From Punica granatum (lineage: Eukaryota; Streptophyta; Magnoliopsida; Myrtales; Lythraceae), in contig NC_045132.1 of assembly GCF_007655135.1 (NCBI RefSeq), positions 25,786,354-25,850,353 on the forward strand: a DNA stretch of 64,000 nucleotides, read 5' to 3'. This document shows positions 45,900-58,440 of the stretch, one piece after another. The translations under genes and the position numbers were made by a program. Numbering within the stretch: position 1 is the stretch's first letter; every line of letters starts with the position of its first letter. The notes under the pieces were generated by a model. It did not search any database. It saw only the letters and a list, made by a program, of their open reading frames with translations, and was not told where the DNA came from.

Positions 45900-46126
45900 G
45901 GCTTGTTTGGTTTTAATGTAGGATTTTAATATATTACTTTAACTTAATTCTACCCACAATAAAATAAAATAATTTATACAGAGTCAAAGAGTGGACCCCA
46001 TTTATATCACTATTTTTCCACAACAAACAAAATAACTCATACAAAGTCAAATGATGACCCCATTTATATCACTATTTTTCAAAATTAAAATCTGAATTTA
46101 AAATTCTACTTTGAAACCAAAGGCAG
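45900..46126. mobile_element. MITE with internal direct repeat
   Basis: Imperfect terminal inverted repeats of about 30 bases: GTTTGGTTTTAATGTAGGAT at the left matches the reverse complement of the right end (TTTGGTTTCAAAGTAGAATT). The interior holds two copies of a 50-base unit (about 45971-46020 and 46031-46080) sharing CCCCATTTATATCACTATTT. Non-coding. Confidence 0.65.
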
Positions 46127-46893
46127 CATAAGATTTGATCAACACTCGATTCGTTTGTACTCATTGACAATTTTAAGATATCGACTCATTTTCCCTTTGT
46201 AGCTTAGATCTTATTAAACATCACTAATCCAATGTTATTCCATGTGTTTAATGTAAGAATTATGTTATCACTGTGCAGGTATACGATTCTTCGATATGGT
46301 TAGAAAAAGAATATCGAGAAATACTCTTGAACGGAAGGAGAAGAGTGAATCAATCTGGATTCTACTCCTCAATCCTCATTATGCATATCTTGATATTTGG
46401 CCAATGGCCTACACAGATGACCTTCTTCGCACGAATCCAGAAAACGAATGCGTCTTGCTTTGTACACTAGACTGCAAAATCGAGTCCTTTCATTCCGCTT
46501 GTTGATTACATTGTGTCCCTAACCTGCCTATGACCAAATCTCGATATATTACGAGAAATCTTTGCCATAGAGTGTCCCAATGCTAATTCCATACTCTGCA
46601 ATACAGCAACATCCGGGAAATAAACAGATTATCTTACCGGTCCACGAGTTGTTGGCAAGATATCGATTTCAGAAAATGTGCTAGACCAGCAATTGCTGCT
46701 GTACAATTCCCACTGCATCAATTATGTTCGGAAATTTCTTGCATTTCTGAAACGAGGAACATATTACATCAGAATATACATCTTCCATGGTCTGAAACTT
46801 CCAGCTGCTTCACATTCTTGATGGTTAAAAAATTTGTGATGCGAGGAAATTGAGACAGAGTAGGCAAATACAATCCGAGGCAAAGCAGAGATC

Positions 46894-48274
46894 TCATAGG
46901 CGCCTAGAGTACCCGGAACCTCCACATTTCTTGCAAAATATCAATCCTGCAGAGTCGGCAAGGAGGATGGGAAAAGACTCAACGAGTGAAAGAAAATGGC
47001 ACAAAACCGGACAATTCTCGGTGATGACAGTTGTTCCGGTATCCAGTGTATGAGTTTGTTTCGAACTACATATGATCACATGTACCTGCTCCCTTGCACA
47101 CTTTGCATTCCACCATGCCCGTTTCTTGCTTCATCTTCCCGTTATTGCAGAAAACACACATCGTTCCTCCTGAATGGCGAACAAGCATAATCAACAACTG
47201 GACATTTCATCTGAATCCCGAATTGTAAATCTAATGATAAGCCTTCGAGCTGGATAACTAAACTATAGCATAGCAGCCAATGAAGCATGCAGCAGATCAA
47301 ATTCAAATCAAACAGCCACAAGAGTTCGATTAGTATCTCAATATGCTATGTGTATGATAGGGCAAAGAGCCAAAGAATATCGATCACTACATAGTTAAAG
47401 AAACAAAAGTGCAGATTCCGGAAATACGATTCTTTACTATTCCATGCCCAAGTATTCACCATTCAGTATCAGATCCCCGACCTTATTCTTCGTTCAAATT
47501 AATCCATAAGCAGACACCACATTGATAAAAACACGAAATTAGGTACTAGCACATACACCTGGAAATTCCCAACAACTCCATGCAATGGATAGAAGACTTA
47601 TCGATCGAATCATCGCACTGATGAATCCCGTTAGGTTCTCGACTTTGGATAGGTATCATTAGAACCGAATTATCCAAATGAAAAAAGAAATGTACAACTA
47701 GAACGAAAACCATCCCGAAAGAGCAGAGAAACGTGGAAGAATCAAATATTGAACAAATGCACGATACCGAGTGTTATCTCGAACACGAACGTTATCTCGA
47801 ATGGGACTACCTACCATTGCCTGCACAGCGGTCGCACGGGACGGGATCTCCCTGCAAAATACTCGACAAACATTCCCAGTTCAATAAGAAGAAGGGACAT
47901 TGGGAAAGTCTTGATATTGGAAGCGAACGAAGCAAATTGGCGGGAAGGAAATGATGGCTAATTGTGCAGCGCACCTTGAGGCCGAGGAACAGAGAGAGGG
48001 CAATAGCGGCAAGGACGCTGACGGTGGCGAGCACGGTCTGGGTGTCGACCACCCTGTCGAAGCCGCCGAACAGGAGGACGGGGCGGATGAGGAGCTCGCT
48101 CGGCGGCTGAACGGGGGGCGTGAGGTGGTGGCAGAGAGGGGCGGAGAAGGCGGCGGTTCCGGGGCCGGGGAGGTGGGCCAGGGAGAGAGCTGAAGGGCTC
48201 TGAGAAATGGAATGGGGAGGAGAGGGAGAGGAGAGGAGAGGCTGGAAGCAGCAGCAGCAGAAGGAAGCCGCCAT
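46894..48274 (-). CDS. Small plastid DnaJ-type zinc-finger membrane protein
   Basis: Predicted chloroplast protein of 157 residues. Exons on minus: 48274-47975, 47851-47815, 47169-47086, 46946-46894; phases close. The N-terminus looks like a transit peptide ([20 protein letters not shown]), with an alternative in-frame Met at 48301. One hydrophobic helix ([19 protein letters not shown]) precedes a compact DnaJ-like zinc finger made of four Cys pairs: [32 protein letters not shown], ending YSRRL. BSD2, LQY1 and similar plant plastid proteins share this CxxCxGxG arrangement without a J domain, and act as chaperones or disulfide-handling factors for photosynthetic complexes. I recall an uncharacterised Arabidopsis relative annotated as SSUH2-like. 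Function here is inferred. Confidence 0.82.
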
Positions 48275-49750
48275 GGACGGATTAGAGAGGGACTGGAACA
48301 TGTGGAGCTCGCGAGGAGTTCAGGCCGTTGGTCGTCATCGTCGTCTTCCTCTTCTTCTTGGTGGGCTTGATTCCGGACGGTTATTGGAATACATGGACCG
48401 GGCTGATGGGGAGCCCATTGACGATGGATACACGTTGGTCATGCTGTACTGACTATTTTATCCCCCCGGTCATTCCTTTTTCCTTTTCTTTGCCTTTCCA
48501 TCTTTTTCTCTGTTCTATTTATCACGAAATAACCTACTTTTTAAGGGTAAGTTTCGACAATATGTCTTATAATTTAGTAAAATAACCAACAAAACTCCCT
48601 CTTTTCAAAATTAATTACACATTGTTTATCATTCTACAAATGTGACGCCAAGAGTGTTTAATCATAGCCACGTGGTGTTGTATCTCCGTGCTCTATAAAC
48701 TGACCCGATATATCCGACTTTATCGAGCACAATAACACAACATTCACATGGCAACGATAAGCATTCTTGGTGCTACATTTGCAGAATGATGGGTGGTATG
48801 TGACTCTCTTTTTTTATCGTAATTCAACTACATTAAGATTGTGCGCATATTAGTTTCGAACGAAGAATGAAGAGTGCCCTGTCCCAAAAAGCACCTAGTC
48901 CTATCAAAATGAAAAGCGTGACTTTACTTAACAAGCAAGAAAAGCCCTAACTATTCTATTAGTACTCAACTCATTAGGAAGATAGAACCAAAATGAGTAA
49001 TAGCGCTAGCGGCGCAATTAGTTCTTCTATTGAAGAAAGCTTGACCTACGGACTCTATGCTCCAAAGCTTCTATGCTGCTGTCAATGGATTTAGTGATCG
49101 AATGTGTAATCGACTCATTGGGATGGCTACACTGTCATTTCAATGCTCAGTTCACTTCTCCAACAAATAAATATGTCGATAAGAAATGAATGTGATGCTG
49201 CTCGCACCGCAATAAAAAAATGAATCTGATGCTACTCCCGACGTATTAAAACCCCGGACTAGTAAATATGGACGGACGGTTATGCCCTCGCAAGATTCCC
49301 ACATTTGCAAATCCACTCCCCGCCCCAATCAGCAGCTATTTTCAGTTCTTCAAGGTAAAAGAACAATTTGTACCTTTCCAGCTAAAGAAGCAAATTATAA
49401 TTGAAAGGGGCATAATTGTCCATTAGAAAAGTAAAACACATCTGGCCAAAAAAAAAAAAAAAAAAATAGCAAAGCATATTCGGTCCTTCTTGCTTCTTGC
49501 TCCTTCCTCTGGTTAGGTCGGGGCAGTCATGCTTCCAAATTAGACTTCAATTTTGATTTCTTGCAATCGCATCAGAGCTCAATCTATCTCTTTCCTCGCA
49601 ATTTCAGAAGCTTCCTTCCTCATAGATCTCATATATCTGTATATATACGCACGCGTATATATATATAGAATTGTCCCTGCAACCTTGTCACAAACCTAGA
49701 ATTGTCAACCGAGGCCTCTTGATCCCGACAGTGAATCAACCGATCCAAGG
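48275..49750. other. Divergent intergenic region between the zinc-finger gene and OEP61
   Basis: Promoters of both divergent genes. Holds a poly-A run near 49449-49467 and a short ATAT run near 49658-49668 just before the OEP61 leader. No further gene seen. Confidence 0.5.
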
Positions 49751-52700
49751 ATGTTCAACGGAATGGATCCTGAGTTGTTCAGGCTCGCCCAGGAGCAGAT
49801 GAGTCGCATGTCGCCTGCCGAGATGGCGAGGATTCAAGAGCAGGTATTGACTCCTCCTTCCCCTTTCTTCTTGATTTGAGCTTCCTGGAGCATGTTTCAA
49901 GCTTCAAGGAGCTGCTTATCCCTCTCGTCTAGCCTGGAAGCATGAATCGAAGTCATGTTTGTCCTAGATTTTGGTGTTTGAATGCCAATTTGTCGTTCTC
50001 TTTTGCGTTCCCAATGACGTGATTGTTTGAATTGAGATTTCTTCGACTCCGATGCAATACATTTTGTTACTTAAATGACGAGGAAACGATCAGAGGAATA
50101 AATTTTCCGGTTAGGGGCTTGGATACTCCGATTGGATGTTGATACCCGGGTTTTGTTTTGGCGTGTCAGATGATGTCGAATCCTGAATTGATGAGGATGG
50201 CCTCTGAAAGCATGAAGACCATGAGGCCGGAAGACCTGAGACATGCTGCAGAGCAGCTGAAGCACGTGCGACCTGAGGACATGGCTGAGATTAGTGAGAA
50301 GATGGCTAATGCTAGTCCGGAAGAGATAGCGGCCGTTCGTGCTCGGGCGGATGCCCAGATGAGCTATGAATTGAGTGCAGCTGAAATGCTTAAGAAAGAG
50401 GTAGCCTATGCAACGCTGTTTCATAGAACACATACATGTGTACCACGGCAAAGAAATTGACTCCATGTCCATGAGATTCTTGGCATGCCAGAATCATGAT
50501 TATGAGACATAATTCTGACTCATCTTTATAGAGCATGGCTGTTATGCCACTTAGTGGTTTTTTCCCTTTCTTTTGCTGCCATGTTCTTTGGCCGAATGTT
50601 GGAAATAATGACAAGAGTTAAGGATCTATTTTGGACTTAACAGGGTAACCAGCTTCACAGCCAGGGGAAATTCCATGATGCCTTGCAGAAATATTTACTT
50701 GTAAGTGATAATTTGTCTTCTAAAATATGTTTTGTCGATGTGGTATTTTCCTTTCATAAATGAGAGAATTATGATTTAGACGTCACCATTGCAATTTTGT
50801 TGATTTTCAGGCAAAGAAGAACTTGAAAGGCATTCCATCCTCCAAAGGCAAAACACTACTGCTGACCTGCTCTCTTAACTTGATGTCATGCTACCTGAAA
50901 ACAAGGCAGTACAATGATTGCATAAAAGAAGGCACAGAGGTGTGACACTCTATTCATCTTCATTGATTTGGAATAAATAGTTCTTTTCCATTTTCCCCCT
51001 ATTCTCTTCTATGTGCAACTTTGCTTTTGCTAACTTATATTTGTTCACCAGGTTTTGGCATATGATGCAAAGAATGTTAAAGCTCTTTATCGGAGAGGTC
51101 AAGCATTTAAGGAATTGGGTCAACTACAAGTGAGTTAGCCCTACTTATCTAAGTTTTTCAGGAGCAGCTGGACTGCAGTGGCATTTAGAACTTGTACCGT
51201 CTTCAGCTTCTTGTTATATAATCCTTAATTTCTAACCATGCCAGGATGCAGTCTGTGATCTGGGCGAGGCACGCAAAATTTCCCCTGACGATGAAACTAT
51301 TGCAGAAGTATTAAGGTATTGAGTTTCTAGCATACAGTGAACGGATTTACAGTAGATTTCATCTCTGGCCTTTTTTGGTTAATGAAGATTGTACGGGTAT
51401 GGTCTTTGATGGCTGTTTTTGTGTCATAAATATAAACTTTATTACCCTCAATTTGTTGCAGTTTCTAGCTCTCTTGCTGATCTTGGTCAAGATATTCTCT
51501 CAATATGACATTGCAGGACACCGTATAACATGTTATTCTTACTGTAGGGATACTGAGAAACTTTTGGCTACACAAGGTGGGGGGCGCGCATCAAGAGGTG
51601 AGTGGAGCATTGTGATTTCTTCTTTTACATTCTTTATCCTCCACAGACTAAGCCAATTCTCAACTTCTTATTATCTATTTTTTCCCTCTTCTTTTATTGT
51701 GCACGCGTTATTTTAGGTTACTTATTTGGTTGTTTGCTTGGTCCTCAATAGGATTGGTAATTGAGGAAATAACTGAAGAAGATGAGGCCGCGTCTTCTAC
51801 AAGTCATCTGAATCCATTGGTAGAGGAGCATCCAGGGAAGAAGCCCAAGGAGACCAAGAATGATGACAAGAGTCGAAGTGGCAGCAGCAGCATGGCGTCT
51901 ATGTCAAATTCGGAAAGCTTGCAAGCTTTGAAAGATGACCCTGATGCTATGAGGTAATTTTTCTTTATTTTATTATTATTATTATTTTTTGGGAGGTTAT
52001 GTTTGTGTAATCTCAATTCAAAGTCCTCCCATTTCACTGGACCTAACTTGGCTTCTTGAAAGTAGGTGAAGCCAGGTACTGAAATTCTTTCCTCGGTGCA
52101 GTTTTGCCATCATCATTAACTTCTATATTTCCTGCATTTGTTTCACAGGTCATTCCAGAATTTCATTTCCAAGGCTGATCCCAATACTATGGCTGCAATG
52201 GGTGCTGGAAATGCGGGAGAGGTCTCCCCCGAAATGCTCAAGACTGCATCGAATATGATCAGCAAGATGTCCCCTGAGGAACTTAAAAAGATGCTTCATT
52301 TGGCCTCCTCATTTCAAGGGGACGATCCATTTGGTAGCGGTGGTTCCTCAAGTGGCAGTTCTAGCGGCTTTAGGCCCGGGTCCATTCCAGATGTGTCACC
52401 TGACATGCTAAAAACAGCAACGGATATGATGAGTAACATGCCACCGGAGGAGCTTCAAAGAATGTTTGAGATGGCGTCTTCTTTGAGAGGGAAGGACCCC
52501 TCCATGCCATCAGCTTCTGAAAGACCTACTTCTAGCTCTAATTTGAATCTCCCTGATGACGAGGAAGTGTCAACCATCAGCAGGAATCATGTTTCGGGTG
52601 AAACACGCTCTTCTGCCCGTGGATCTTCGAGTTTGAGAAGTGGCTTTCCTCCTCAGTCCAACTTTCCAGCCTCCTCTGCTGATCTACAGGAGCAGATGAG

Positions 52701-53273
52701 GAACCAAATGAAAGATCCAGCAATGCGACAGGTACTGTATTTTGGCAAGTCATCTGTGGATGCAGCCAAATAGAACAGTGCTATTTGTCCTTCTAAATGC
52801 ATCTTCCATTATCCAACTAAATTTTCTTGCAAATTGCAGATGTTTACATCTATGTTCAAGAATATGAGTCCGGAAATGATGGCTAATATGGGTGAGCAGT
52901 TCGGCTTTAAGCTTTCGAAAGAAGATGCAGCGAAGGCCCAGCAAGCAATGTCTTCCTTATCACCGGAAGACCTCGATAGGATGGTATCGACCTATCTATA
53001 CCTTGAAATAACCGGAAATACGAATTTTCACATCATAAAATAGCTAGAGTTCTTTTTTTTTTGTCCCCACGAGGGATGTGGCTACAATACTCTAGATTTA
53101 CCCAGATTTTTCTTCTTTTGTGGTTACAGATGCATTGGGCAGACCGTATTCAAAGAGGAGTTGACACGGCGAAGAAGACAAAGAACTGGTTGCTTGGACG
53201 ACCCGGCATGATTCTCGCCATATGCATGCTAATCTTGGCAGTAATCCTCCATCGCCTCGGCTATATTGGGTAG
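49751..53273 (+). CDS. OEP61: Outer envelope protein OEP61 / TPR7, tail-anchored TPR co-chaperone receptor
   Basis: TPR receptor for Hsp70-bound preproteins, reported at the plastid outer envelope and the ER. Exons: 49751-49843, 50170-50400, 50644-50700, 50811-50939, 51052-51129, 51245-51315, 51548-51597, 51752-51953, 52149-52731, 52840-52983, 53130-53273, giving 593 residues. The N-terminus ([20 protein letters not shown]) leads into repeated PE(D/E)(L/M) segments. The TPR clamp is at about residues 105-215 ([54 protein letters not shown]). An acidic linker follows, then two similar STI1-like units ([15 protein letters not shown] and [15 protein letters not shown]). The C-terminal tail anchor is a hydrophobic helix ([20 protein letters not shown]). 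Confidence 0.93.
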
Positions 53274-55081
53274 CTTCAGCCTCAGGAAGCGAAACTCCGC
53301 CATCGATTAGTTCAAAGTCCCGATCTCCCTGACAGTGATAACGGCAGTGAAGGTTAATTATGCACGGGTGGATGGAACATCTATGCCCGTCAAACTTTTA
53401 TGGTAGTTACTGATCTGGGTCTAGAGATATGGTTGGCCTTTTCTTGGTATAAACTGAGCTCGGGCTGTATGGATTTTTTATTTTTTATTTTGTATTTAAA
53501 AAGAAAAACATGAGCAAATTTTTCCCGACTGCATGGTGATGAGTTCAAGAGCGTGATATATGTGGTCGCGACGAGCCGAATGTCTCGTCATCAATGAGAA
53601 CCTATCAATCGTGAACTATCCCTAACGAGGTATTCTCTTTGGCAATGCCAACTTGTCCGATTTATTTAATTTAATTTACAATTTTTTCCTGCTGTTGCCA
53701 TTTTCTGTAATTAATTAATAATTCTTTTTGGGATGGAGCCGCCGCCGGCTATTTTGTCTGCTGCTACGGTACGGTACTGCCCGATCTGTCAGTTGTTTGC
53801 ACGTCCGGCCATTTCGAGCCCTTCTAGTTCTCCCATGATTGAAGACCAGTCAAACCCCAAACCAATACAAAGGAAGGACACGAACCGAAAGTCTCCTTCC
53901 TGTTTGACTTAATCGATGATTGTTAATTAAAGAGAAGGTTGTGCCAATCATACCCTGCTAATTAATTACGAATTTGAATCATACTAGCCGAAACGGCAAA
54001 TTTTCGATCAATGTCGGTATTGTTCATCCACATTAACTAAGGTTCACCGTCGTCATCAACGCGTCAGAAACGAGAATATGGTGAGCTCTCGCCTCACTGA
54101 CTCATTCCTCATCATCTGCATAGATGTATGCTTACACGCTTGTAGCGTTAATGAGCTCTGTGGATTAGGAAATTGACCTCCTCTCGTTCTAGACGGTTTT
54201 CCACTCAAAAAGAAAACGAGAAATAAGGCCGTTTTTTTATATAGTTTTTCCATGAGAAATAACGGCAATCGAAACGGTTTTCCTCATGTAGATCCATTAA
54301 ATTCTACGGTGCAATCATGCAACTTTTACTCCAAAATGAATTCGATTTTCTTCCAACTTGATTGAATTCCTTTCTTTTTCACCCACGTCCTCTGTTTTAT
54401 CTAATCCCAACGAACGAACATAATTAAACAAAATTATAAAAAAATAAAAATAGAAATGAAAATAAAACTCCCATTCCATCTCAGATTCCACCTAAGAAAA
54501 GAAAAATCTGATATCTGTCTGTCGGTCTGCTGATGTGAGATAGGCGACGGAGCGATCCATCCATTCCCATTTCCATCCTTCCTTTCCTTCACGTTCTTCT
54601 TCTTCTTCTTCCTAATAGCTGTCCCCTTCCTCTCTTTTGAACCTTCATCTTCCGCCATAACCGTCACTCCCTCTGTCCTCCGCCTCCTCCGCTCTCTCTC
54701 CCCCCTCCCCCCTCTATTAACTATTCTCTCTGCGTAATCCCATTCAGTTCCCTCCCACCCTCTTCCTCTCCGTCTCTCCGTCTCTCTGTCTCTGTGTCTC
54801 TGTCGCTATGTCGCCCACCCAATTCAATCGCAGCTAACCCCTTCATTTCTTTCTGTGCATCGGTTTGCAGTTCCGACCATCCGCCATGTGACGCCCCGAT
54901 ACCCCAGAATCCAAGATTTCCCTCCCCTCCGCCAGGAAATCAAGCCCACTTCTTCTTCACCCTAGAAGAAAGAAGAGATTCACATTCCGCCTCTGTTTCT
55001 TCATTTCCGTCGTTTCTCTCTCGAGCCCTTCACCGCTCTCGCTCTCTCTCTGATTTAGGGTGTCTCCTCTTCCGGTCACTT
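53274..55081. other. Intergenic between OEP61 and the 171-residue protein gene
   Basis: OEP61 3' UTR, then AT-rich DNA. From about 54690 it turns CT-rich (CTCTCT and CTGTCTCTGTC runs), as in plant promoters and leaders, up to the ATG at 55082. The reading frame of the next gene stays open back to about 54794 but lacks a supported upstream start. Confidence 0.5.
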
Positions 55082-55597
55082 ATGACTCGGCAGGTTCTCA
55101 TTCACTCGCCGGCCGTCAATCGGCGGCCGAGTTTCTTCTCCGGCAAACACACCGTGGCTGCGCCGGCAGCAACCGGGGCGCACGGGAGGGGGCCGAAGAG
55201 CCGGGCCTCGGAGGTGGCCGGGCGGACGGCGGCGGACTGCACCGCCCTCTGCTGCTGCTGCCCCTGCACCGTCATGAACATCCTCGTCCTAGCGGTCTAC
55301 AAGGTACCCGCGGGGCTGTGCCGGAAGGCATCGATGAGGAAGCAGAAGCGCTCCGTCGCGAAGAAGAGGGCTGGGGCGGTGAGCGCGAGGCAGGCCGGCG
55401 GCGGGGCGGCTGGGGCGAAGAACGCGGACGAGTCAGACGGGGATAACGCGGCGGAGGACTCGGTGGCTGATCTGCTGAATAAGGGTGACGTGGAAGGCGA
55501 TGATGACGCAGCGGCAGTCGACGACCTGGAGAAGGAGATGTGGGACCGGTTCCACAATACCGGTTTCTGGAGGAGCCCCTCGATGAGGGACACGTAA
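55082..55597 (+). CDS. Conserved plant protein with CCCCPC motif, unknown function
   Basis: Intronless gene, 171 residues. The start at 55082 is the first ATG after the CT-rich leader. The N-terminus is Ser/Arg/Gly-rich. At about residues 49-80 lies a Cys-rich hydrophobic stretch, CTALCCCCPCTVMNILVLAV, followed by YKVPAGLCRKASMRKQKR and a basic AKKRAG segment. The C-terminal third is acidic (DESDGDNAAEDS) and ends in EKEMWDRFHNTGFWRSPSMR. I recall small uncharacterised Arabidopsis proteins with the same CCCCPC...VPAGLCRKA core and FWRSPS end, so this is a real conserved family. No function is known to me. The coding part is GC-richer than its AT-rich surroundings. Confidence 0.75.
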   Translation: MTRQVLIHSPAVNRRPSFFSGKHTVAAPAATGAHGRGPKSRASEVAGRTAADCTALCCCCPCTVMNILVLAVYKVPAGLCRKASMRKQKRSVAKKRAGAVSARQAGGGAAGAKNADESDGDNAAEDSVADLLNKGDVEGDDDAAAVDDLEKEMWDRFHNTGFWRSPSMRDT

Positions 55598-56368
55598 GGG
55601 TGGTATGTGATGATTGGGCCGTCGTTGTGGGCCCACGGTGGGCATCGTGTATAGGATAACTGCCTCCTTTTTGTGGTTTCCGGTTTTGGATGAGTTTTCG
55701 TGGTCACGTGCGGGCCTCGAGTCCGATCTCGGAGCCTGTGGAGAGTCTCTTTCAGAGATGACCCAAAAAATGGAAAAGATTGCGAAGGACAACTCGTTTT
55801 GGAATCCCGGACTTTTTAAAGATAGTTAGAAGTTGTTGAATCGTGTCGTTTCCGCAATCGGGACGCGTGAATGGGGGAATTTGGAGACCGACTTTGTGCC
55901 CATGAGACGTAATTTCGAAGACGTGAACGGGGAGGGCTCACACTGTAAAGGTGTTCGTATGTGTTTTGTGTTTTGTGTTTCTCTTTCGGAAAATGATCTT
56001 TGTTTGACTCGGGAAAACGTTGATTCCATTTGGCTTGTTGATTTCCTGTGATGTAAAGACCAACTGTGCAAGTATCCTTGAAAGAACATGCAGTGTGTTG
56101 TGCCCTGTCGTGCTAGCTTTATAGGAAATGGGGAAGGGAGGGGATGGTAGAGGATTTTGTTTGGGAATTTTTGAAAATTCGATACAGTTTTCGTTCCCCT
56201 TGCCTCTCCTCCATTTCTCTCTCGCCAAATGAAAGCATTGGGTTGCCTCCGGTGGGTGCCTGCCCCCGTCTCCCCTTGCCAGGTGGCAAGGTGCCTCTGC
56301 CCACAGACGCTCGAGCAGCCAATATGGGGCTGCCGCGAGGCGGCCCGCGACAGTCCCGAGCCCTGACT

Positions 56369-56392
56369 TATATATATATATATATATATATT
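56369..56392. repeat. (TA)n microsatellite
   Basis: About 12 TA units. Confidence 0.9.
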
Positions 56393-57369
56393 AAGTTGGA
56401 TGCAATGGCAGCCTTGCCCCCAATGTATATTTTATTTTTATTTTTAATAATTTATTTTATTTATCTTGTATTTTTAACAAATTTAATTAATTGAAACTAT
56501 TAAGAATATATATTAATTATATAGAATAGTAGTTATATGCATTCAATTAATATAATATAAATGTGGATCCGGATAAGAGACATGGATGAAGTAAGTGTCT
56601 CATTTTCTTTGGAATTTGTGTTTGTCTCATGTGGCGCATATGTGACAGTGTAGAACTTAGGTTTAGAGACAGGGGAGAGACACCCCACCCCATCGGAGAA
56701 AGCCTTGATGCCTTAAAACTCTGTGCATACTGTCGAATAAAAATACCGACTAGGAAGAGACCATAATGCTTGACATTTACATTTGTTTTATATAAGGCTA
56801 CATCGTAGTGAACGGGGCGGCATCATTGGGACGATGAATCTGCAACCTTTGAAAATATTGTGAGACAATTGATCAATTTACTTTATCCGAATTCTAATCA
56901 ACGTGACAACCATGTCACACGTATTTTTCTTAAATTTATTTAATATTTGAAGTCGCGATATAATGTGAATTTAGATATAACTAGGGAATGTGCTCGCACT
57001 TCGCCGCCGATACAAAAGTTCCTCAAATATTTTGTTAGATATAGACGTAATATAAAGAAATTATTATTTCTTATTCATGCTTATTTAAGTACATGATTAT
57101 AATATCTTAAAATAATATATTTTGAACGTTTATGGGTCTTCTCGTATGGTTAAAGGAAAAAAACATTAACGAAATATATGATGTGAATAAAGAATTTTGT
57201 GTCTGTGAATGAAAATTTGTAAAAAAAAAAAGGGATATACGTATAACTCTTTAGAAAAAAGGTAAAATAAATAGAGATGATAAAATAAAACGAATTGTTT
57301 TTGTTTATGGTATTCGTAAAGAAAAGGGGAAGAACTTGTATAAAATAGGGATAAATATAGATTAAAAAA

Positions 57370-58440
57370 AAAGGTAAATTTTTTTTTGAAATAACTGGTC
57401 TAGTCATAATGATTGAATCATTTGACTTGACAGTTTAATTGGATTACACTGTTATCGTTGGTTTAAAAACATTAGATAAAAAAAGGAAATTAAAATAATA
57501 AGAAAATACATTTAGTAGAGGGTTTCGGACTCTCGATCTAAAATTTGAAAAAAATAATATTACATATATCCTAATTTGTACATCTAATACTTCTAATATG
57601 GAATTTCTTTTGAATTTTCTAAATAAAGGTCGAGGAATTCTTTTTTTTTGGAAAATAAGTGATCTGATTATATGATGGGATTATTCGGCATAAAATGGTC
57701 AATCGAATTACCTAATACCTTATTCGGTCGCATGTTATAAAATCTTATAGTGATTGAGAAAAATATATGAGAAAAGCTTGTATACGATATGGGTGGAAAA
57801 CGTGATGTTATATTTTCTATATGTTTGCATCCGTAAGTTTGCTTCTAACCATAATCATCGAATCATTTGACATAACTAGTTAACCAGGTTACACTATTAC
57901 CTTGTCGACCCGGATTTAAAATACTCGACAATAACAGGAAATACAAAAAAAGACACTCGGAGAAGGAAATTATTTCCTACTCGTAACTTAAAATTTGAAA
58001 AAAAAAATTACGTGTATATAGAGCGATTCTAACATGAAATTTCTTCTAATTTATCAAAATAAAATTTGGGGGAAACTTTTTTGATAATAAGTGGTCTTAC
58101 TATATCGATTGAATCATTTGTTCTAATGGGTCGACCATATTACCTGATACCTTGCCGAATTTGAAAAAAAAATATTAAAGAGAGAAATTTTAAACTTGAA
58201 ATTTTAAAAATACAAAATTTACAGAATAACATATATTATTTTTGGAAATAAGTGATCTAACTATAACGATCGTATCATTTACTTATAAATCTATCGGGTT
58301 ACGTGATATCTCATTTGAGCCAAATTGAAAATATCCTCTGTCATAATAAATCAATCCGGTTACATCATATCTTATTGGAGTCGGATTTGGAAATATATAA
58401 AAAAAAGGAGAAATTTTAAAAAAATTGAAAATTTAAAAGT
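57370..58440. repeat. Degenerate non-coding repeat array
   Basis: About five diverged copies of a motif built from AATAAGTG(A/G)TCT-ACTATAA, CGATTGAATCATTTG, GGTTAC-TGATA and CCTT-TCGG, near 57390, 57650, 57845, 58085 and 58245. A partial sixth lies near 58345. Copies 1 and 3, and 2 and 4, share extra flanks about 435-455 bases apart (AAAATTTGAAAAAAA, ATGAAATTTCTTTT-like), hinting at a longer original unit. No coding capacity. Confidence 0.65.

Larger units (their letters stand above)
43001..46893. other. AT-rich intergenic region upstream of the CCHC gene
   Basis: CCHC promoter and leader (GATTAGGGTTTT near 43102), then strongly AT-rich DNA with a long (TA)n run at 43508-43553, a 50-bp tandem duplication at 44741-44840 and a MITE at 45900-46126. 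The end near 46894 is probably the 3' UTR of the plastid zinc-finger gene. No coding gene recognised. Confidence 0.55.

Noticed and set aside
43001..46893. Protein-coding gene in the AT-rich stretch
   Set aside because: Open frames are short and low-complexity, without splice-supported extensions or family motifs.
54794..55081. N-terminal extension of the 171-residue protein
   Set aside because: The frame is open but has no ATG before 55082 that I can support, and the sequence is a CT-rich leader type.
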